Counted from the stretch's first letter, positions 12,504 through 25,069 are shown. The stretch: DNA of 64,000 nucleotides from Cavia porcellus (GCF_034190915.1 NW_026947507.1:33269001-33333000), one strand, 5' to 3'. The notes: a model not told the origin generated them from the sequence alone. Numbers and translations are program-made.

Positions 12504-12550
12504 CTCAGCCTTTCAAAGTGCTGAGATTACAAGCATGCACCACTGTAATC
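12504..12550 (-). mobile_element. Right piece of the split dimeric SINE
   Basis: 'ctcagcctttcaaagtgctgagattacaagcatgcacca' is the 5' end of the B1/7SL-like half on the minus strand and continues the piece ending at 12082. Confidence 0.75.
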
Positions 12551-12899
12551 TCAGAATATTTTAGAAATTAATGAATATGATGACAATGTGTCATATATTG
12601 TACAGCTTCTCAAAAGCATCCCCCTATGTCACTTGTTTCTCCTTCTAACACTTCAGGCTAAAGTGTTATTTCCTCCCCTACCTACTAAAATGTCCCAAAG
12701 AATCTAGGAACCCTGATCAAATTCCAAATAGTTCTGGGTATTTTTTATTATTCCTGAACAAACCTGTACTTTACAAAAATTAAAGATAAAATCCAATTGT
12801 CTAAAACAGACGCTCTTATGCTTTGCTGATAGGATTAGATTATTCTGAGGGAAGTAACTCATAAACATCTATCAAAAGTAAAACTATGACTATTCCCAG
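12551..12899. other. Intergenic, no gene recognised
   Basis: AT-rich, no recognised element or gene. The right part may belong to the neighbouring L1 remnant. Confidence 0.4.
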
Positions 12900-13230
12900 A
12901 CTCTGTTTCTGGAAATTTACCCTACTAACGATCTACCATTTGGGCATATGCCACATCTATGCTCTTTATTATATCATAAAAGTGACTGCAACATAAATGT
13001 TCATCAATTGAGGGCTAGATACATAAACTACATCCATAAAACAGAATACCATAGCACAACTAAAAAGAACAAGGCCCCTCTGAGACATACATAATAAAAT
13101 GAACCAATTTCCAAATCCCTGAGTGAAAAATTTATACTGGTAAGTAGTAAAAGAAAAGATATTCAAGTATATATGGTATGCTCCTATTTATATATAGAAA
13201 AGATGACAAATAAATACATATATTGATAAT
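12900..13230 (+). mobile_element. Old L1/HAL1 3'-region fragment
   Basis: The order resembles the end of L1 ORF2: 'gactgcaacataaatgttcatcaattgagggctag', 'aaactacatccataaaacagaatacc' and 'ctcctatttatatatag'. No frame survives. Confidence 0.6.
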
Positions 13231-13239
13231 ATTTGTTGA

Positions 13240-13400
13240 CTGTATTCTGCATATCAAAATTCTTTATAGTTCACATGAATTATCTCCTCTGTTCCTTTCA
13301 TCAACTCTAATAGTTCCATTTTGCAGATGAGAAAATTGAGGGGCTGTGAGTTAAGTAATTTGTATGCAGTCACAAATCCATCAGCGTCAGAGCCCAGCTT
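13240..13400 (+). repeat. MIR-type SINE remnant
   Basis: 'tcctctgttcctttcatc', 'ttccattttgcagatgag' and 'aaattgaggggctgtgag' follow the MIR core and 3' region. Diverged. Confidence 0.6.
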
Positions 13401-14429
13401 CTTGGCCATAAGTAGAAAGAACCTCCTAGTGCATATACTATCTCTGAAAATGACCACAACAAGCCAGTCAGAGCAGCCACCCTGGAGGAGGACACTGCAC
13501 CACAAGACGGTAAAGGTGGGAAGATTTACTTTTCCAGGCATCTTTAGAATTCTGTACATGAACATGATTTATCCAAAAATAAATAATCCAGTAATTTTTT
13601 TACTGTGTTTGGACTAGCTGTCAAGAAGAACAGCAGGAATTGTGCTAAGTATAAATTGTGTATTTTAAACAAATGCAACTTTATTCCTATATTTACTTGT
13701 ATAATTAGTCCTTCATATTTTTATTTTTTTTTCCTGAGAACTTAAAAAACACAGGACACATAACTTCATCCCGCAGGGACTCCATAATTAGGGACATATA
13801 ACTTCATCCCATAGAGAACCCACAGTTGTGTGTCAAAACAATTTAAAGTAATCAAAGGGAAGTGATAAAACATGTATATGAACACATAAAATGAGGGGGG
13901 AAATCAGCAGTAAGACTTCTGCTGTCGGTGAGAGTTGAGGTTGTTCATTTACCGTCAAAGACAGTAGAAGTTTTTGACTGTATTTCTACATAAAGGAGAA
14001 ATGCATCCCCAGTAGCAAAAAGAATGAAAGCACGCTTGCTCTGTTGTTTGTGATCTATTTTCAACGAGTATAGAAAACAGCAAGACTTTTCTGATAGGGA
14101 AAATATTTATTCTAAGATATAAAACTACATCACATATATGTCTACATCATATATATGTAGTTTTATGAAACTACACTTTGAACACACTTATCCCATTGTT
14201 CTTGCCACTTGTGAAGCAGATCTGTAAGTCCTCTTTTCACTAAGCATCTTTACAAGGTGGGATAAAAAATATGATGAATGTCACTGCTGAGTGTCATTCA
14301 GTAGAAAGGCAGGCTTGTGTAAGTATCCTGGTGTGTACCTTATTCACTGACCTGGCACCCTGTGAATGCAGCTCTGACCCAAAGTCAAAATGGCCATGAA
14401 AGGTCAACATTTTGAATCAATTCAGGACA
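13401..14429. other. Intergenic; short duplicated motif and a small palindrome
   Basis: No gene. A short imperfect direct repeat built on 'acataacttcatccc' occurs at about 13757 and 13795. Arms aaaactacat (14121-14130) and atgtagtttt (14155-14164) can form a hairpin. Neither has an evident role. Confidence 0.45.
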
Positions 14430-14477
14430 TACACACACACACGCACACACAGACACACACACACACACACACACACA
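14430..14477 (+). repeat. (CA)n microsatellite, interrupted
   Basis: Dinucleotide run with g interruptions (acgcac, acagac). Confidence 0.95.
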
Positions 14478-14539
14478 TATCTTTAAGAAGTCTGCAATGT
14501 AGGCTGCATTTTTTGTACATTTTTCTATAACACAGAATC

Positions 14540-14690
14540 AACAGCCCAGAACAGTGCTCTCAAATGTATTTACACATCACTAGGAATCCTGCTAAAATGC
14601 AGGTTCTGATTCAATAGGTCTGGACTGGGAATCAAGACTCCAAAGTTCTAACAAATTTCTAAGTGACACCAGTATTAATGGTGAGCAGCA
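14540..14690 (+). mobile_element. MER5-like (hAT-Charlie) DNA transposon remnant
   Basis: 'gctaaaatgcaggttctgattcaataggtctggactggg' followed by 'tctaagtgacaccag' follows the usual MER5 order. It is non-autonomous and encodes no transposase. Confidence 0.6.
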
Positions 14691-17165
14691 ACATTCTCAG
14701 CAGCAAGGTGCTAGACAGTACCTCTAAGTACAGCTCTAATCTGTGAAATCAGATTAAGGTGCCATTCTTTCAGAAGCATTTGAACATCTAGCAAAGAAAC
14801 AAGATTTGAATAGATTTATATTTCCTCTTTAAAAATGTGAGAAATGTGAAATAAAAGGTAGCTGTGAGTCCTTTTCTTTTAAATTTGGCCAATAATTCAG
14901 AGTAGATTTTAAAAGATTCAGAAGGGAATCTGATTTCAAGAATAGTTGAGATGAACTGGGAAATCATAGATCATTTTATGCGTCGGTGAGCAATTTTGAA
15001 GCACTTAAATTTTTCCCCTTAAAAATTTGTCTGATGAGCACCAATAATGGGCTCAGCAAATGTGGGACATAAGATGCTAACGACATGATCAACATGGTCT
15101 TCGTCCTTGGGGAGACTGGTCAGAATGGAGCCCTCCCCAGCAAACAGATGACATTGGAAAGCATTTGTATGGATTGAAAACAATGCAGTGACATGCTGAG
15201 AAACCTCACAACCAAGAATCAAAATCATGGGATAAAGAGAAAGGAGTATATGGGGTGTTTGTTAACGATTTCAGAGCACAGTCTTGGCCTTTGAGAAAAG
15301 GTGAGCAATAGCCATACGAATAAAGCATCTTCAGCCTGCACATCCTGACTCACAGAGACAACAGGCTGTGGCAGAATCACAGGCTGCACCCCTGACCTGA
15401 GCTCCTGTCTTTCCAGCCAACACCAACACACAGCTGTATATCTAGGACAGGACCAGAACAAGTAGGAATTTTATCAAATGCACAATTGCAATTATTGAAA
15501 GTTCTTGAGAAAGGAGCTACCAGATAATTCTAAGAAATTTCACAGCTCAAGAGAATGTCAAAGAACACAGAAGAAAATATGGTTTTTAGGGATGGCCAGG
15601 GAGTGGTGCACACATAGAAGGGCTCTAAAGACAACATTCCCTAGGCACTTTGATTTTATCATGTATGGAGGTCAGAAAACTTCTCTGAAAAGGACCAGAT
15701 GGTGCATAGTTTAGGTTTTCCTGGTGTAGAAACAAAAGAGTTATAAATCATGTTCCAGGAAAACTTTGATTCTTCTGGATCTTATCAAAGCCCCTTACTT
15801 GTAAAATGGGAGTCGTAATGACTTTTCCAACATTAAATATTTGGGTGTCAAGGTCAAGTACACTGTGTACCAATTTAAATATTCCCTGACTATGACCCTC
15901 CATCTGTGCACATTAGGGACAGATGCATTCCGCAGGTCATCACTTCATCCGTACCAATCCACTGGATGAAATTTCTCTTCTCCTAAAAAGCTCCTTCTCC
16001 CTCTGGAACCTCACACATTAAAACTCCTCTCCAGTATCCTCAGTCTCCCTCTTTCACTTTCCTCTCTGCATCAGCAGACAGCACAAAAGATAATGATCAA
16101 CTCCTTCTGACCATACGCTTCTGTATCTATCACTTTATCCACAGGCAGCTGCAGACGCAGTGTTATAGCAGATTTCTCTACTTCCTGCTCTCCCATTTAA
16201 AAGTCTTATTTTCACTTGAGTTTTAACCTCACCACTTTTTTGGATCAATCTTGGCCAAAACCATTAGACCCTTATCAATCATTAGCTAACTTGGCCTTTC
16301 TTCTGTAGAAATGGAAAGTGCAGGTTTTCCATCAAACTTGCTCTACGGATGAGACATATTTGCCCCTTGGGTACCCAAACTAGGATGCTTCTGTTCTCGA
16401 TTATGTTTTTACACACATGCCCAATTTGTGCTCATCTTCTGTCATTTTTAGCCTCCTCCTGTCTTGCTAAATGAATCCACTATATACCTGACTTTTCTAG
16501 GGCTTGAGCTCTCAGCAGCATTAACCTCATGGCTGCCCTTCCTTTTGCAAAGTCCCACTCCTCTACAGGGTCCACTTTTACGGTCTACTCAGCCCCTGTG
16601 TCTGCCATTGGCAGTCTTCCGTCCTCATGGAGTAAAGTGCCATCTAAATGTGAATCTTCAATCATACATATCTCCTGAGCACCTGTCCTCCCCATCCAAC
16701 TACCCACCACATTTCCTGTGTTACTGTGAAGTACAAGATAATGGCTGTGTTTTGGCCTCCTAGCAGGCCTTCATGCCTCTTCTTCCAACTCTTCCTGTGA
16801 GAAAGTCCTTCCAGAAGATTCTGGAAAGCAAACCCTGGCCTCCTCCTTAGGAATACACAGCCTGGCCCTGCTACTCTTGGGGTGTGCCCAACATGCAAAA
16901 AGCTCTTGTTCAACTATCCATGAAAATCACCCACACTGTGACATAAACGTGAGTCACTGAATCAGTAACAGTCACTAAAAATAGTATTTTTCAGCTGTTT
17001 CCCCAAATGCAAAATAAACAAGGGAAACTGGAAGTGCTCCATCACTTCCCTAGAAGGTCATATCCTGTTAATACAATAATGAGCTTTGAATTTCAATTGT
17101 GAGGGGAAGGTGTGTAAATATATTTAATATTTAACATTTAAAATCTGATCAAAGCCTACCATAAA
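14691..17165. other. Intergenic, no gene recognised
   Basis: Sequence of ordinary composition. Several overlapping short frames (15019-15228, 15225-15461, 16464-16763, 16662-16913) lie on opposite strands with no recognisable domain, signal peptide or splice context. They are treated as chance. Pyrimidine-rich sequence at about 15960-16290 may be an old repeat of unassigned family. Confidence 0.45.
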
Positions 17166-17169
17166 GTTA

Positions 17170-17335
17170 CTCAGCGAATGTGTGATGCACTGGAAAGAGC
17201 AAAGCTTTACAGTCAGGTGACCTGAAATCTAAGTCACAATTTCCCCAGCCCCACCCAATCCCATTATTACTTACCTGACAAGGACAGGTTATTTGCCTCG
17301 GTTTGCCAATCTTCAAAATTGAAATCTTAAAGAAT
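17170..17335 (+). repeat. MIR-type SINE remnant
   Basis: 'gcactggaaagagcaaagctttacagtcaggtgacctg' is close to the MIR 5' region; 'ttatttgcctcggtttgcc' follows. Confidence 0.55.
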
Positions 17336-17433
17336 ATTTGGAAACTGAAATCAAGTAATCTATAAAAGTACTGATATGAAGTCAGTTTTCTACAAGTAAA
17401 AATAAAAGCAAAATGTTAGCAAATTGTAGACTA

Positions 17434-17518
17434 AAGAAGGAGGAGGCAGAGGAGGAGGGAGAGGAGGAGGAGGAAGAAGAAGGAGGAAGAGGAGGAGGAG
17501 GATGAAGAGAAGAAGAAT
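17434..17518 (+). repeat. (GGA)n/(GAA)n purine-rich simple repeat
   Basis: About 85 bp, almost all purine on the + strand, with a few pyrimidine interruptions. Confidence 0.9.
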
Positions 17519-19094
17519 TTCTCCAATTATGCTGAAAAATAATCTAAACTCACCCAAAGGTAGCAAAGAATTGACAAACTGATGAAAATATATTCAGTAA
17601 GATTCAAAGATTAGGACACTAATTATATAGAACTGGCCTAATCACTCTTTGTAAAAGCAATGATGAGTAGAAATTATCTTCCAAGGATGGCACAAAGAAC
17701 TTTTCCACAGCATAGGTCTCTGACTCTGCTATGAGAAAACAGAAGTCATGATGCAAGAAGAGACCTTGGCCCACTGTGACACAGTTCACTGTCAGCAGAG
17801 GAGACTTCCACCATTCTGACAGCCTTTCTGAACCACACAGCCAAGATTTACATAACCAAATATGCATCACCCCAGTTGCTAGTCTTTTTTGCTTTAAGGC
17901 TCTATGTAGTACATTCATATCCTGTTTTTCAACTAAATTATTCAGTTTCATTACTGACCAAAAATATTCCAACTATCCTTTTCAAGAGGAAGGAACATAG
18001 AAATATGAATGAAACACATAGCTCTCACTTTGGTATTCCTGATCAAATTAAGAGAGAACTAGCAAAACACAGATTTGTGATCAATGCACCACATGATACT
18101 GTATCAGTTCAGAGAAGGGGTACCATATAGGGTTAGAATTGAGGAATTGAGGGGTGTCTTCTCAGATGATAAAGTATTTGTTTTACATTTTGAAAGTTGG
18201 GCAGAGCTCGTTAGGGAAGAGTGAATGTAGGTACATTTCAATCACATAAGGACAATTTGTGCTTCTCACAATGCTGGGGTGCTATCTACTTCACAGTCAC
18301 CTTGGATTTTAATGTTGTTATGAAAAATATCTGATCAATACCAATAAGTTATCCCAAAATAGAAGTGCCTTTTTCTGATTTACCCAGTGTCATCATATCA
18401 AGCAGCAGCATGCCCAAAGACTGAAGAAAAATTGTCTCAAACCTTAGGAATACACAGAAGGAAGAAAATCTCCCTTAGAAATCTATAATCAAAATCTAAC
18501 CACATATAGGTTCTCCAGTCCAATTCACAGTGCCTATGTAGCCTGACAACCTCAAAACAAAATTCTGTTGCTAATACCCCCAAGAAATGCAAGAGAAAAG
18601 ATAAATGCCCTAGAGAAGAATCTACTTCAGTGTAGGTCCCATGAAGATCCATAGCTAAGTGTTCAAGAAGCTGAAAGCATACACAAAACTAAGAACCAGA
18701 GCACACATGGACATACACACACACACACTCCAGATCAGCAAAAACTTTAGGTATCAGAATTATATGTACCAGTTTTCCATAATTACTGTTTGTTATGTGT
18801 CATAAACATACACTAATATATTCTTAAAGTAGAATTATTAAACACAAAATCTAATTATGTTTAAAGAAATAAATACAGAATTAGAAATCATTAAAAATAA
18901 GCAAGACCCCAAAATATAGATATTTTTAAAGAGCAAAATAAAAAGCCATGTCAAGCAATAGACAGGATGATTCAACAGAGATTAGAAGGGGCTCTGGGAG
19001 GGGGGAGTGTAAAAACAATCAAGATGCAATATGTGTGTGCATCAAACCCCCCAGCTAAATGGATGCAAAATAAAAATTAAAAACAAAAAAGCAT
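17519..19094. other. Intergenic, probably including old L1-derived sequence
   Basis: No gene recognised. Frames at 17619-17972 (-) and 17776-18000 (+) mirror one another and lack any domain. The part from about 18650 resembles the 5' non-coding region of old L1 elements, with low certainty. Confidence 0.4.
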
Positions 19095-19215
19095 ATAGGA
19101 TAAGGTCTATAGCTCAGTGGTAGAATATATTAGGGTCTATAGCTCAGTGGTAGAATATATTAGGCATATCAAAAGCCTTAGAGTTTAATTTCCAGTACCA
19201 AAACAAACAAAACCA
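19095..19215 (+). mobile_element. tRNA-type SINE with an internal 30-bp tandem duplication
   Basis: The A-box-like segment 'ggtctatagctcagtgg' begins at 19104 and again at 19134, i.e. a 30-bp unit in tandem, followed by a weak B-box region 'gagtttaatttccagtacc' and an A-rich tail. The body is a decayed ID-like element. Confidence 0.7.
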
Positions 19216-19259
19216 GATATTTTAAATAACTAAATAACTTTTATGAGGAAAAACATGTA

Positions 19260-19870
19260 AAATAAGTGAAATTTAAAACACAAATATGCTTACTAAGCAA
19301 AGCGACAATCTGTGAATTTGATAACAGAATTATAGAGAAATTAACCAACATAAAGCCGAGAAAGACGGGCATGGGGAATTGAATGAGAGAGCTTAGAGAA
19401 CATGAGAAGGTTGAAAGAGTCTAACAGAGTCAAGTGGGTTTCCATCAGAAAAGGAAAATGAACGGAGCACAGGCAACATATGAAGAAATAATACCTGGAA
19501 GCTTTCTAGAGTCAACGGAAGGCACCAATAGAAAGCTGCAGAAGACCCAGTAGACTCAAAACTGGGGCACTGAAAGACCTGCGCACTTCAGATAACACAG
19601 AGACACTAGGAAGCACCGAATGTTTAAACAAAGAAATCTTTAAAGCAGCAAGAATGAAGAAACAAGATGACAATGGAAGTCAAAACCCAGTGGACAATAT
19701 CTTCAGTGTGGCAAGTGAAAATAAGTGTCAGTTCAGCTACTACACCCGAGGAAACACCTTGAAAATACAGGAAAAGTAAATGTATTTGAGAAAAGAATGC
19801 TCTGAATAGGGCAGCCCTTGGGCAGAGGGAAAGGAGATAAGGACAGAGAAACACCATGGGATAAATTATG
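19260..19870 (+). mobile_element. Probable old L1 5'-region fragment
   Basis: Purine-rich sequence with L1 5' UTR/ORF1-style phrases ('gaaatctttaaagcagcaagaatgaa', 'gtcagttcagctactacacc'). It resembles the region at 34.2-34.7 kb in style. No frame. Low-certainty assignment. Confidence 0.4.
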
Positions 19871-20359
19871 ACCAGCCCTCCATATCTGTGAGGTCCACTA
19901 ACCATGGATCAAAGACACTTTTAACATATACAGACATTTTTTGTTCTTGTCATTATCCTTGAAACAATGCCACAAATATTTACACAGCATGTAATTGTGC
20001 TAGACATTAGAAGTCATCTAGATTTAAAGTACACAATCTTTTACACAAATACTATGCCATTTCCTGTTAGGCACTTGGGTATATTTACAGATTCAGTTAT
20101 GGAGAGAGGGTGAGAATCAAGCCTGCCCAGACAAGCTTATCAGGAACCAAGCAGGCAACTTTTAGGACCTCAGCTTCTCCATCTCAACTTTCAGTAGTAT
20201 CCAGTAGACCACTTGACTGAGCCCTGCTTCACTGGGAGTGTCCTGGCATTGGTGAGATGGCCTGAAGACTCAGGCATCAGTTTTGTGACCTAACTACATG
20301 CTCTTTAAGGTGACTTTCAACCTTGGGATCTTTACTCAGGCAGAACAATGATAGAAAAA

Positions 20360-20715
20360 ATAGGGTTAATTAATTTTACGGACTGAATGCTGGGTTTCTC
20401 ATGAAAGAAATTTGAAGATGGCATGTTTTGGAGACAGATGAAGTCCTACAGATGGACCATCAGAATTAGTGTCCTTAAACAAATAGAGGAAAGACAGAGA
20501 GATGGCACTGTTTTTCCCTGTGTGCTTATGCCTAGCATAAGCCGTGTATACCCACAGCCAAAAGGAAGCCATCTACAAAAGCGCACCAGGAGCCAAGTAG
20601 ACCAGACCCTTGATCTCACACTTTCCCAGTTCCACAGGGTGAGAAAAGAAGTTCCTAGCGCTTAATCCTCCCAGTCTATGGTATTTCATAGCAGCCCAAG
20701 CTGACTAATACAACT
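20360..20715 (+). mobile_element. MLT1-type LTR fragment
   Basis: 'attagtgtccttaaacaaatagaggaaagac', 'ccagacccttgatctcacac' and 'cccagtctatggtatttcatagcagcccaagctgactaatac' follow the order and the 3' terminus of MLT1 LTRs. Frame 20423-20665 lies inside and is not a gene. Confidence 0.75.
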
Positions 20716-21170
20716 GTTATGCTATAAACTACAGCTTAATAAGAAGCTATGCTTCAACTCCTTTAAGGGACTTTAAAAATAAAATGTAACACACATTGTT
20801 CACCTTCAACTATATACCAATAGCTCTTTGGGGCAGTATTCAAAAATTAATACCCCAATGGCAAGTTATATTTGTTAGGGTTCTGAATAACGGGCTTCCT
20901 AAATGTTTCTTCCACAAATTGAAGTATTAGGCTCTCTTGTTCATTTCTTACTTTGAAAGCTAATTTTTAAAACTCACATATCATACACATCTTCTGCAAG
21001 ATTTCTTTGTTATTTTAATATCTAACATAGTCTTAGAGGAATAATCATATGGGGGGCAAATTCATTAAGGTACCTCACAGAAAAAGGGTGCACAATGGTG
21101 CACCGATGTCCACCAAGATAGAGCTACACTTAACAGTGGGTGAACCCAGTCTCTCTTACTTTGTGTCCCC
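20716..21170. other. Intergenic, no gene recognised
   Basis: AT-rich; nothing supported. Confidence 0.4.
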
Positions 21171-21174
21171 CATT

Positions 21175-21400
21175 ATTTCCCTCTTGTGCAACACTCTCCT
21201 TTCCCCAGCTATGGTCAGGCTGTTTTACACAGGCTCTACCCCTTGTCTGGGATGCTCTCACGTACTTTCTGTACCATCTCCAAACATGCATCCTCATTGC
21301 CAACTCAAACTCTTCTGCACAGCCTTCTACAAAAAATTGTTTCCAACAATACTGACTGGGCCTTGGAACTTGTTATCTTTATACGTTTAGTGACTCAAAA
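21175..21400. mobile_element. L2-like LINE remnant
   Basis: 'tgttttacacaggctctaccccttgtctgggatgctctc' followed by 'gcatcctcattgccaactcaaac' is the widespread L2 3'-region pattern. The 168-codon frame at 21186-21692 starts inside this remnant and has no domain, so I do not call it a gene. Confidence 0.55.
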
Positions 21401-21769
21401 AATACCGGAACTGAATCTGTCTGAACCTCCCAAATTACCACCAAAATGTTTTTCAATAGATGCGGTTATCAGCTTAGACCATCATTTGCTCTTTGGTGTA
21501 ATAACAACAGAACACACATCTTGGTGGCCAAAGCCTGGGAGGTCACCCAGCTTTTTCCGCTGTGGGGAGCTTAAAGGCAACTGCATAATAGGCTGCTTAG
21601 AGAATTGTCAGAATGCCCCAACCATGCCTCTTAAAGCACATAACCCTCTAGCAGTGAACTTCCAGTGGGAAGAGAGTGTTGCTTCCTGCTAAGCACAGTC
21701 TCTCCCAATTCTCTATTTTATTCTCTTGCCTGAGATGAGAGCAAGTTAGAGCAAAATTAATATTGCATC

Positions 21770-22245
21770 ACATTCACTGAATGTTTACCATGTGCTCAAC
21801 TCCAACTCTGTTCTGATTTCCACATAATAATTAACTTAATAATTTAATAACTCTAAGGTAAATAGATTATCATTGTCCCTCTAATAGGGACACTGAGGCA
21901 CAGAGTTCTCTGAGATGGGATTTGGCCAGTCCATCATTTAGACCTGGTTGATCTATTGGGGAATGCAGTTTACATTCTTATCCATAATTCCACACACTTA
22001 CCTTTAAAAGGTGCCCTGAGCAATTCCCTACATTTTACTTCTGATGGAATTTTTTAAAGTAGTCCTGATAAAGGATGAGAGGGTGCACCAAATCTTATGG
22101 AGGGTAGTTCTGGAACTGGACAAGCTTGTGTTACAGTCCTGGTTCTTAACTTGTATGACCTCAAGTCAATTACTTAATCTTCTAAGACTCAAATTTTTCC
22201 TCTGTAAATTGGGAATAATTATAACCTTCCATTGCTGCTAAGTGG
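21770..22245 (+). repeat. Two MIR-type SINE remnants
   Basis: First piece about 21775-21960 ('tgtttaccatgtgctcaactcc', 'gggacactgaggcacagag'). Second about 22085-22240 ('gttacagtcctggttcttaac', 'tcaagtcaattacttaatc', 'cctctgtaaattggga'). Both are diverged. Confidence 0.6.
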
Positions 22246-23931
22246 AAGAAAGTAGGACTCAATTCCCTAATCTTTCTGTAATACTATGATGCCCCATTCT
22301 TCAGAGGTTTCCAATCTTTCAAAATTTGGGGGAATACCAGTATAAATACCGGCTGGGAACAAATGTACCCTAAACTAGAATCTCCTGGTCCAACTTCACC
22401 TGGATTCTGAATTAATCATTACAGTCACACTTAAGATATACAAGATAGCAAGGAAAGACCTCTTCTTACCATGAGAAGCTTCAGTTAGCTAAATGCACAT
22501 CTTCAGAGCCTTCTACCATATAATGATAAATATAAAAGGCAATGCATAATAATAGAGGAGAATTACCAGACCCTAAGCATCACTCTCCCTACACACAATA
22601 AAGCACAAGGTTCTCAGACAGGGTATACCTGCTCCAAACCTCCTGGGATGACTTCAGGTCTCAGGGAAAGGAACATTCAATTCTCCCACCCAGGAGCTGC
22701 AGATCACTGAGACCCTACTCCACCAGCCTGGTGAGGGCCTGGAGACCAGACATAGGCTCAGCTCAGAGCATGTGAAGATGAGTCACCAAGCAGGAAACAC
22801 CTCCTGCTATTACCCAACTCAGTGCCTCAGTGGAATGCTGCAAAATCCTTCCCACTACTCGCCATGCGGCACCCAGCAAAGCTATTTATGAAATGAAAGT
22901 AAAAAGTTAAATTGAAAACTGGAGAATCTAAGGAATGCAACACACTGTGGCAAAGATTCTGTGAGGAGCTGCTGTCGCGGCTCACAGTCGTTGCAGGACT
23001 TTTTAGATATCCTCTTTACAGCAGCAGCATTGCTATTTAGCAGTTTTAAAGGAACACAGGAAACATGTAGCTGAATTGTGAGACAAAAGGATCTTCAGGC
23101 ATGATTTATTTTCATGTTATGCTCCCTATAAAGATTCCATGGACACATGGAATAACCTGTTAGCAGGAGAGGATACAGTCATCCTCTTTCATGAAACTCT
23201 TAAAAAGCCAGGTGCATCTCTATTTCCACTAGATGTGGCTCTGCCACTTGCATAGAAAATCATGGGTGTATCTTGCCTTTCCATTTCTTCAGCGATACCC
23301 TTCACTAGTATCTGGACAGCCCTGTGAGTAGTATATGTAACATGAACTTATTTGGACCAAAGACGGCCCATCAGCCTAACATTTCAAGATCTGGAGAACA
23401 AGCTTATATTCCAAATCATTCAACCTCCTTCCTAATCTGCACTATTCTGGGGTTGGAGGTTAGATATTTTTAGGTTGCAGTTCCAGCAGCAGCTCCTTCT
23501 CCACTATTATTTAAGCTGTCCTTCTCTGCATTTTCACAGAGCTCAAGCTCTTCTTTGTGATTTAGTAACCAAAACAATTGCAATAACACTTTACATTCCC
23601 CTTGTTCTTACTGATTTAAAAATCAAATTTAAAATATCCGAGTGATGCTTGGCTAACCGGTTTGTATCATCCAATGGGTAGATGCAACCTTATTTAATAA
23701 CAGTGATGAGTCATAGTAGACAGCCTTTCCCTCTATGGGAAAGCTTCCTTTTATTCTACCATTTCCTCTTCCTAATAGGAAATCTTTAAATCTTTAAGTG
23801 AAATAACTTTTCACTAAGTGGCCACTGAGGTAATGTGGAGTAATCATAGCTGAAAGGGAGATTTGTTTGGTTTCCATCCTTTGCTGTCAGTGGCCAGTGC
23901 TGGTGACTCTCTCACTGGGTTCCACTGGCTT
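22246..23931. other. Intergenic, no gene recognised
   Basis: Ordinary single-copy-looking DNA. 22620-22880 is somewhat more GC-rich and repeat-free, but no exon could be supported. Confidence 0.4.
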
Positions 23932-24120
23932 CCAGCAGAGATGGTGAGGCTGCCTGCGTGAACCAGCAGAACTGCCATGCTCTCTCCACACGCAGATGCC
24001 ACGCCACACACCCAGCTATGCTGAGCCTTCAACCACTCCTAGGGGAAATGGACTCTCCCACAGCAGAAACCCAGGAATCTCCCTCGAGAGTTGGGCACAT
24101 CTGGAATAAAGAAAAATAAG
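23932..24120 (-). repeat. Inverted repeat arm 1 (189 bp)
   Basis: The reverse complement of this arm matches 24881-25069 along its whole length with roughly a dozen differences by hand alignment (about 93%). On the minus strand it begins with a pyrimidine-rich tract ending in ccag, then atgtgcccaactctc. I do not recognise it as a known transposon. The arms are separated by 760 bp. Confidence 0.85.
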
Positions 24121-24880
24121 ATGGAGGAAAGACTGCCAGATCTCCACATGCCTGGAAGAGTGTGTAAGGAGCACAGTGAGATGTTCTGTGTGTTACCTGT
24201 TGTGTTTCCATCATGATCAGCCTGCCTTCCCAGTAGCACAAAACCTTCTAACAGTTGAGGAAATGTTTCCATCCAACTGCATCAGCATGTTAGAAAGATA
24301 ACTGACGAGAGAATTTTTTCCATCCCATGTGACTTAGGATCACGCCTGCGCTTACTATACCTGAAGTTTATCTCTTATTATGGTTTAAGGATAAGGTACT
24401 ATGAAAACTCTTGTTTTCTTTGGTTGATTATAATCCACCCCCCCCAAGAATCTAGAAATAAAACTTACTGAAAATAATTCACTCCAAGTAAATATATTCA
24501 GAGCAAATCATAAATTTAAAATAATCCAAGACTAAAAACCTTTTAAATTCCCCTTCTCCTTTGGGAAGGAGTTCCTATGATGGGCTCACTTTCAAATTCT
24601 ACAGTATTCTGCCTTTGCGGGCTGGGAAGGGAAGGAACAGGAGACTGCTGAGGTCTTCCTGACATGCCAGGGACACACGGTCAGGGATGGCCACTTTGGC
24701 TTCTGTAGCACTAACCCTGGACAAAGGTATAATGGATGGTTTCCTACTGCAGGTGAGGAAGAGGAGATTCAGGAAAATTATTTGTAATACCTGAAACAAC
24801 CTGGAGAAAATGTCATACTAAATTTATGCTGTTTTAAAAATTTGCGATTCATCAAGAAGGAATCTTGATGTTCAGTTAAA
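24121..24880. other. Spacer between inverted repeat arms
   Basis: 760 bp of ordinary AT-rich sequence with a short C run at 24437-24445. No gene recognised. Confidence 0.5.
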
Positions 24881-25069
24881 CTTATTTTTTCTTCATTCCA
24901 GATGTGCCCAACTCTCCAGGGAGATTCCCGGGTTTCTGCTTGTGGGAGAGTCCATTTCCCTCAGGAGTGGTTGAAGGCTCAGCATAGCTGGGTGTGCGGC
25001 GTGGCATCTGCGTGTGGAGAGCATGGCAGCTCTGCTGGTTCATGCAGGCAGCTTCACCATGTGTGCTGG
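24881..25069 (+). repeat. Inverted repeat arm 2 (189 bp)
   Basis: Partner of 23932-24120. It starts with cttattttttcttcattcc plus ag, which looks like a splice-acceptor context. An open frame of 82 codons starts at 24902 directly after it. The other arm's frame is disrupted by small indels, so coding conservation is not supported. Confidence 0.85.

Noticed and set aside
21186..21692. 168-codon open frame on the + strand
   Set aside because: It begins in L2-like sequence, overlaps other frames in the same region, and shows no domain, signal or repeat of known type.
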